Positions 30,601-36,699 of a stretch of 36,699 bases of DNA are shown piece after piece (positions within the stretch are counted from its first letter, which is position 1; each line of letters begins with the position of its first letter). This DNA is from Hemicentrotus pulcherrimus. Its lineage: Eukaryota > Echinodermata > Echinoidea > Camarodonta > Strongylocentrotidae. The notes beneath the pieces were generated by a model that saw nothing but the letters and a program-made list of their open reading frames with translations, did not search any database and was not told where the DNA came from. The position numbers were made by a program, and so were the translations under genes. Location: contig BEXV01000182.1 of the NCBI GenBank assembly GCA_003118195.1, positions 1 to 36,699 on the forward strand. The letters are read 5' to 3'.

Positions 30601-33138
30601 ACACTGTCCTAGTATGTACACTTTAAACATACAGTACATGTACATGTAATTACAATGTCACAGGCCAATTTGTTTTTATATAAGAAATAACCTCACTTTA
30701 TCTTATCTATGTTAAAAAGTATGTGACACTTCACATTCATCACAATCTTCTGGTATCATACAATTTTCAATGAACGTACAATGAACTGGAACACTGCATG
30801 TAATGGCACCAGTGTTGTAAAGGTGTAGCGTCACGAGTGTATGAGGTTACAAAAGGTCATGTGCTGTCAATCTAAATTTTGACACCAAGGCCAATGATAT
30901 AATGCACACTATTCTAATACCATTATAAACCCACATACATGTAATACATGTACAATGCTGCCTGTGTTTAAAAATCAAAACAAATTTGATTTCTTGGACT
31001 CTGACATGAATTAAATTACTCATAAAACACATGATATTACCTGGATGTCTAAATGAGTAGTAACTGAAGTTGTACTGGTATTCATGAGTTGTTTAAAATG
31101 GAAACGGTACACAAATTGGCTTCTTTTTTGGCAGAAATTTAAACTGATGTAACATAAAATGTAATGAAAATGGGGATGAATGGAGAAAATAATAAAAGTT
31201 GGAAAAGCATGTTAACATATTTTTCCCCTTTAAGAATGATACAAACCCTATTTATTTGTTTGATTCAGAATTAAATAAAGATAGAGTTCTGCATCATTAC
31301 TCTGGAATAGAAAGAAAAAAACCCTTTTCGCTTTTGTCCCTGTTCATCTCATTATAATTAGCATACATTTATATACATATTTCTCAGCCCATTTCATTCT
31401 GCTACATTTACACATATAACATTTGCCTGCAATACTCACCTGAAATTGTCAGTAAATGAAAATAATCACCACGCATATTAAAAGGGTCCTAACTCTCCTG
31501 AGTAGTGCAAGTTAATAGTAGTGCATAGTCTGCATACAAATACTTTGCCTCCCCAAATCACACTATGACATGCATGGGTTTTCTACACCACTCATAAAAT
31601 CACCCTAAATGTTTAAAATACGAGTAAGAATTGTGAGTGAAGCAAAATACACAGGGGAAATGATTTGTTTACAAACACCAGCATTTTACAAGAACAAAAT
31701 AAATGTTTTTTCCCCCACAATTATGACCAAGTTCACCTTGCAGAGAGTCAGACATGTGGGCTCGCTATTTCTATGATTAACCCCTGTTAGTCATCCCCTA
31801 CAATGTCAATGGGTGGGACTGATACCATGTTAATTGACTGTATGGAGATATTATCAAGGACTATCCAAATACATGTAACTGTGAGTAATGCAAGGAATTC
31901 AGTGGGCGGGGTCTCCATTGACTAGACCCAACGCCTTGCCTGTAAACTACATGACACAATGCATTCAATACTCCTAGGAAGGCCTGCACTGGTGGCTGCA
32001 AGCAAGATTTGTTATTTTGCACTGCAAAACAATGGCAAACAAAACACGGGTACCAAAGGTCTTCTTGATCGTGTGACAATAGAAAACTATTTCTCCCAGC
32101 CATGAAGCATGTACTTCAGCTCTTCTTGCATTTCCAAAATAAATTGTGTGATCACTGTTATCAATATCATTATCCAAGTATCAATTTTTATTGATAAACA
32201 TTAGATTTTACTAAAAATAAATTGAATTTTGTAATTTCATGGAGTAATTTGTTTCTATGTACCTGTTAGTGGAACTATGAGGGTACACTATCAATTTGAG
32301 CTGTGTAAACTTGTTAAAAGGTCAAACACTTAGTGTTAGGTATACACAAATCAATCATAATTTCTCACTGAGGTACTAAATATTGCAAGTACAGTGTATG
32401 CACTTTATTAAATACCAATTTGATTTTTTAAAGTTTGCAAAAGTTATTTTTTATGTTTTACATTGTACATATGTACATACATGTACATCTAAACAAAAAG
32501 CTGGATGATATAATTTTTCTACATACATGTACATGTAATGCTGCATGGCACTATAACTATTATCATATCAGGTGGCATATTTGTAATAACTTCTTTCATA
32601 AACAGGATACCAAACATCCCAACATTATTTGTCAAACTAGAAGTTTAACTCATTCAATAAAGACATGTAGTACTCATGTTGTGGTCACATGCAGTACCTA
32701 CATGTACTATACCTTCATAACAATTCATAATCATTCAAAAGAACATATACATGTATATTCTGTAGAGATGTAAAAAAGTAATACAAAGTAAAGTGTGTTG
32801 ACTACAAAGAAAATATTATCCTCTACCAAAGGCTTCCCCCCGTATAATTTAAAAAGCTTTGAAAACCTTTACTGTATGCATGTGCATATTTTAAAGTATC
32901 TTGTTTTATTGAGGGTGAAGCATACACATGTATACCAGTATGAATATACATTGAGTTTTAATATAAAGTTTTTTCTGCGCTATGTGAAATGAATTGGAAT
33001 GTACGTAAAAGCCATTTGATGGAGCCTAGTAGCCTACAGTGTACGTATTCAGTTAAACTACAGCACTAATAATATAAATTAAAATAACATAGGCTAGGTT
33101 AGCATTTTTGATAGAAGCAGGATTTGATTACAACTTAC

Positions 33139-33151
33139 CCCCATTTCATTC
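33139..33151 (-). other. Candidate 13-nt PAK microexon
   Basis: On the minus strand the 13 bases gaatgaaatgggg lie between a good acceptor (ttctttcttcaatag) and a consensus donor (gtaagttg). Joined to the exon at 27716 they would open an ATG in frame with the PAK start, adding MGNALK before the annotated Met. This rests only on splice-site appearance. Confidence 0.25.
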
Positions 33152-33577
33152 CTATTGAAGAAAGAAATAATAAATAGAAGAGTGACAAAACATGTACCGG
33201 TATACAAAAAAGAAACATGAAAAGAGCATTACAGTAAAGCGATGGTTCTGGGCATAGAGAGGTCTCCACTGTAACTTTTTTTTAAAGGCAGTCCGGATTC
33301 AAAGTTTTAAAGTCTCTACATTGTACACTATGTACAAATCTCAAAAATGTTGGAGTTCTGTCTTAAATTTTAGGTGCCCATGTGTCCTGGGCACCTGTAC
33401 AGTGTAAGTGTCCAGCCCTGGCATAGGTAACAACTACGTTTGAACAGGGACTTGCCTTGTTTGAACTCTGAACATGAATTGCCCATGCAAATACATGTAA
33501 GTCTAACATATTATCTATCAAAAGTTATTCATGAAATTACAAGTACCCCTAATGATTTCTGAACACAAATCAAGCTT

Positions 33578-34105
33578 AAACTACAAGTCCACTCCAAAAA
33601 TAACTTACTTCTAATAGAAGCAGAAAAATCAGACAAACCAACCAAAAAAAATTTGAGCAAAATCAGATAAATATTCATAATTATTGATTTTTATATAAAT
33701 AGTTTATCAAAATTCTAAAATTTTCATGATTTAAATGGAGAAAAAAATTACTCTATATTGGTGCATCCACACAAAAAACATATTACTATCAATCTAACCT
33801 GGATGCTGGTGTGAAGAAATAAGATTCTTAGGAGGAAAATAGGAAATTTATATTATCAATATAAAGAAAATAATTAGTGGATAGCGAGGACATGACAACA
33901 CAGACTGATGAGTGAGTTCCCAATTTTTCTTGTGCTTTTCATCGTCCATAGTTTCCATAGTTTTACATACTTTTTCAAAAATTCATAACTTTCTTATTAG
34001 TTATCCGATTTTGCTCAAACTTTTTTGGATTGGTTTGTCAGATTTTTCTGCTTCTATTGAAAGTAAGTTATTTTTGGAGTGGACTTGTCCTTCAAGAGAT
34101 GGTGG
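33578..34105. mobile_element. Foldback / MITE-like element with about 85-bp inverted repeats
   Basis: The left arm (about 33586-33672: aagtccactccaaaaataac, then an acttac block, agaagcagaaaaatc, gacaaacca and ttgagcaaaatc) reappears reverse-complemented at about 34008-34093, roughly 340 bp away. The outermost sequence on the right is ggagtggacttgtccttcaa. I recall such 'aaggacaagtccac' ends from a repeat widespread in marine invertebrates. There is no coding capacity. Exact ends and target duplication were not resolved. Confidence 0.7.
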
Positions 34106-34449
34106 GTACTGCAAAATCGTATGCACTAAAGCTTTTCGTTTACCTCATTGGGGTAAATTGCAAGAATGAACAGAAAGCCCAGCTCAGACAATTATAAGCA
34201 GAAGCTAAATAATCATGCGCGCACAACATTAACGGTTGTGATTGGCTACCTGAAAGTAGACACAAATCCAGCCATTTAATGACAACATGTGTCTACTTCT
34301 ATCCAAAACCGTCAGATTAAAGATACATGTAAAGGTGAGCTCTGGTAATGTGATTGCATTGTGAAAGAAAAAATGTGGAATGTATCAGAAACAGTTGATC
34401 ATGTAGCATGCAAGTATTTGTGTGCACTGCAAGGTTCTGGAGTCATCAA

Positions 34450-34656
34450 ACTCATAATAATCAGTCGGTAGTAGAGCATAAGTCTCGTAATCCGGTGTCC
34501 CGGTTCGAAACCAAGTCGATGTGCTAGTGCCCTTTGGTAAGGCATTAATCCTCGTTACCAGGTCCCTCGGAGAGGACCTAAAGCCATCAGACGTCTGGTT
34601 GCTAACAAGCATTTATGCTTTCTTAGCAGTCAGGTAAAAAAATAAAATAAAATAAC
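34450..34656 (+). mobile_element. tRNA-derived SINE
   Basis: The head has an A-box-like stretch (about 34458-34480, cagtcggtagtagagcataa) and an exact B box ggttcgaaacc at 34502-34512, the internal RNA polymerase III promoter of tRNAs. An unrelated body of about 110 bp follows, then an A-rich tail (aaaaaaataaaataaaataa). The tRNA-like part cannot fold as a complete tRNA, so it is a SINE rather than a tRNA gene. A truncated reverse copy of the body lies at 7223-7310. Confidence 0.75.
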
Positions 34657-35574
34657 AACCAACTGTACCATTAAGTTCTCTTTTACAGTCCTTCATAAAA
34701 TCTCGATAATTTCTATTTCCAAGTAATTTACCTTACCAAATAAAAGGAGGAAAGCTAACAAAGAAAATAAATAAACTGCTGTCTGTTAGCTTATAATTGT
34801 GGACATCTGTCAAATTGCAAGATTTGATAACTCTTGTGTTTCTCATATTTTCTCTAACTTTTACTCGCACATGTGCACTGTCTCTTGACTCTCTTCGCTT
34901 CGCCATGTAGAATCGAGTCGATACAACATCAATGAATCATCAAGTTAGGACGAAGAATCACCCTTTTTTCCATCAAACTTCGAAGACTTAAAACTAGTCT
35001 ATTTGAATTATAATTTCGAGTGGTTGGAAAGATGCCCAGTTGCAGAGGAGTCAAAAAACTGTTTTTTTTTAAATCAAAGTCAAAAATGTAATTACTACCT
35101 CTTTACATTGCGAAAAAATTGGTGACCCGACCCACTGTTTGATTTGTTTTCAGAAATTGGCCATGGTCATTGAGTTACTTTTTTAGATGAGTTCTGTAAA
35201 ACAAAACTAGGCAGTAGATCTAGGCTAGTCTGCTTCTTTCTATTGCTGTTAGTCAGGTTCCAAATTCTCATAATCTTTCAAAAGAATGCCAGCAGAAATT
35301 TGCTCGAGTAGCTAGCTATAGCTAGTATCAAATAGGGCTCGCTTCTGAACTACCGCCACAGGCCGCCGCTCCGCTCATACATCACACATCATATCAGACA
35401 TTTCACATTTGTCACCCGGGCCCGTGCAAAAGGTGGCCCACAAGTTGAACAAGCAAGAGTTCCGCTGAACCAGCCAAACACATTACAACATGTCACTCCT
35501 AATTGTATAAACGCTTATGATATTGATAGATTAGGTACACGATCGACTTTGTTGAAAGTAAAATGCTACTTACT

Positions 35575-35830
35575 AACCAAATGACATCTAGGAATTTCTC
35601 TTCAATTTGTCACTTCAGTCCCTCGCATTTAGATCCATGTCCAAGACGCCATTTCGTAAACAAATTTGTATACACCCAACATCCGGGTCATTGGGCTTGG
35701 TGTGGCTTCCTTGTATGTCAGGTATCCGGATCCGAATTCAAGCAGAGGTCTCCAATTTTCAGCTCCACCCCACGATGCTTTGCGCCATTTTCGACTCTCA
35801 GACTGAAATAAAAGTAAGGTCAAATGGAAA
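35575..35830 (-). promoter_or_regulatory. Possible PAK first exon / promoter region
   Basis: On the minus strand a good donor (ggtta|gtaagt, exon end at 35575 or 35574) follows a comparatively GC-rich, CpG-containing stretch. It includes a short upstream open frame (MASWTWI, from a gaaATGG context at about 35652). Position and strand fit a 5' UTR exon for the PAK gene, whose first coding exon has an upstream acceptor. No TATA box was recognised and transcription was not shown. Confidence 0.3.
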
Positions 35831-35978
35831 CAGCTATATGCATAGTGCGAGTTTTCCTCAATCTTTTCAAAATTAAAGAGAGATGATTTCGGATTTACAA
35901 AAACTAAACTTATCAGGTAATGTATTTCTTTTACAGCCAACTTCATCAAATTCTGTCAAACTTTGCAGGACTACATTC

Positions 35979-36032
35979 ACGTAGACCATAGAGATATATA
36001 CTACTATTAGTATATATCTCTATGACGTAGAC
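35979..36032. repeat. 38-bp hairpin flanked by 8-bp direct repeats
   Basis: A 17-bp perfect stem (35987-36003 with 36008-36024, arm catagagatatatacta) closes on the loop ctat. ACGTAGAC precedes it at 35979-35986 and follows it at 36025-36032, as expected for an insertion with an 8-bp target-site duplication. Confidence 0.9.
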
Positions 36033-36699
36033 CTATCTCTTATCTGTATCATTCAATGTCAGACATAATTGAGTGACTGGATTCTTTTTTGTTGTTGTTG
36101 GTAATAACATACATAGAATGAACTGTAGAAGGTCACTGACAAATGATTGTTTTCACATCAATAATAACCCATGATCTTGTAATGACCAAAATTAAACTGA
36201 GTGAGTCTTTGTGCTGCACAAAACGTACAACCGTTTCGTACAAAGGTCTGAAAATCAGACTATTTAATTAAATGACCGTGATAGCTAAATTCCATTCAAC
36301 AATTTAAAGTCATTATTTTTCCATCTAAAAGACATTTTCAAGCCCTTTTGTTTTGAGGGAAGTTCTATATTATCTTTCAAACGCCGTAAAGACGGTGAGA
36401 TTTAATCTTTTCATTCTATTTGACCTGCAAATATGGGAGATACTTTTGAGGGATACATTTTCCAGAATTTGATATAAATTTGTAGGGTTTCAAAGCATTT
36501 CATAGTACAGATAATTTATGAAGTAAGTTGTATGTACAGAGCCAGTGCTGCACAGAAGAGTGCCAGGTTGGAGTAACACAGCAACACCTTTCTCAGGTTA
36601 TATTCAAACGTAGCATCCAAGCATATATAAGATTATTTGATTATTTAGATTTAATTTCCGCTTCAGGATTTCGGTTAATAATCTGCAAAATTAGGCCAA
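36033..36699. other. Right-edge non-coding sequence
   Basis: There is no coding signal, RNA gene or repeat that I can support in this AT-rich stretch. Confidence 0.5.

Larger units (their letters stand above)
27717..33138. other. PAK 5' intron or upstream region, no coding exon seen
   Basis: This AT-rich stretch is dominated by short palindromic TACATGTA-type sequence and a LINE-like tail (about 29900-30480). Open frames on both strands are short and low-complexity. If the proposed 5' UTR exon at 35.6 kb is real, all of it is intronic. Confidence 0.5.

Noticed and set aside
32435..32773. 112-codon plus-strand open frame rich in His and Tyr
   Set aside because: It is produced by ACATGTA-type simple sequence (THVH/YMY codons), with no domain or splice context.
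34450..34525. tRNA gene
   Set aside because: An exact B box is present, but the head does not form a full cloverleaf and is fused to a SINE body with an A-rich tail.

Overview
The window looks like animal nuclear DNA. It is AT-rich, its genes are split into many short exons by introns, it carries eukaryotic transposable-element families, and it has an assembly gap (736 N at 23744-24479, plus one N at 3324). The repeat types (tRNA-derived SINE, a foldback element with 'aagtccactcc' ends, a repeat with a 'tttatatagcgcc' core, a Ty3/gypsy pol fragment, a LINE tail rich in GAATT) and the invertebrate PAK gene suggest a marine deuterostome, most likely a sea urchin. The species is inferred from memory of such repeats and was not tested.

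Two protein-coding genes can be reconstructed. Gene A, plus strand, has 12 coding exons between 1428 and 8983 that join in phase into an 849-residue acidic and coiled-coil protein with two UVR-like motifs. I could not name it. Its last intron (8350-8927) has the hallmarks of a U12-type AT-AC intron. Gene B, minus strand, codes from 27704 down to 19873 and is a group II p21-activated kinase (PAK4 type): CRIB exon, long disordered linker, then a complete kinase domain over six exons. A phase mismatch between linker and kinase exons suggests that a small exon is missing, perhaps inside the N gap. A possible 5' UTR exon lies near 35.6 kb and a candidate microexon at 33139-33151, which would make gene B about 16 kb.

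Between the 3' ends of the two genes lies mobile-element debris. There is a 623-bp inverted-repeat MITE (9286-9908) and a broken Ty3/gypsy pol fragment on the minus strand (10640-13463) that is bracketed by a 104-bp direct repeat of its own integrase region. After it come about 6 kb of AT-rich DNA without recognisable genes, part of which is probably gene B 3' UTR. Just downstream of the gene B stop codon are four or five degenerate tandem copies of the end of its last coding exon (about 19390-19850).

Near each edge of the window lies a very short palindrome flanked by perfect direct repeats (461-512 and 35987-36024), each looking like a minimal transposon insertion with a target-site duplication. 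Together with the AT-AC intron and the tandem copies of the kinase C-terminus, these are the most unusual observations. I saw no wholly new multi-gene system.
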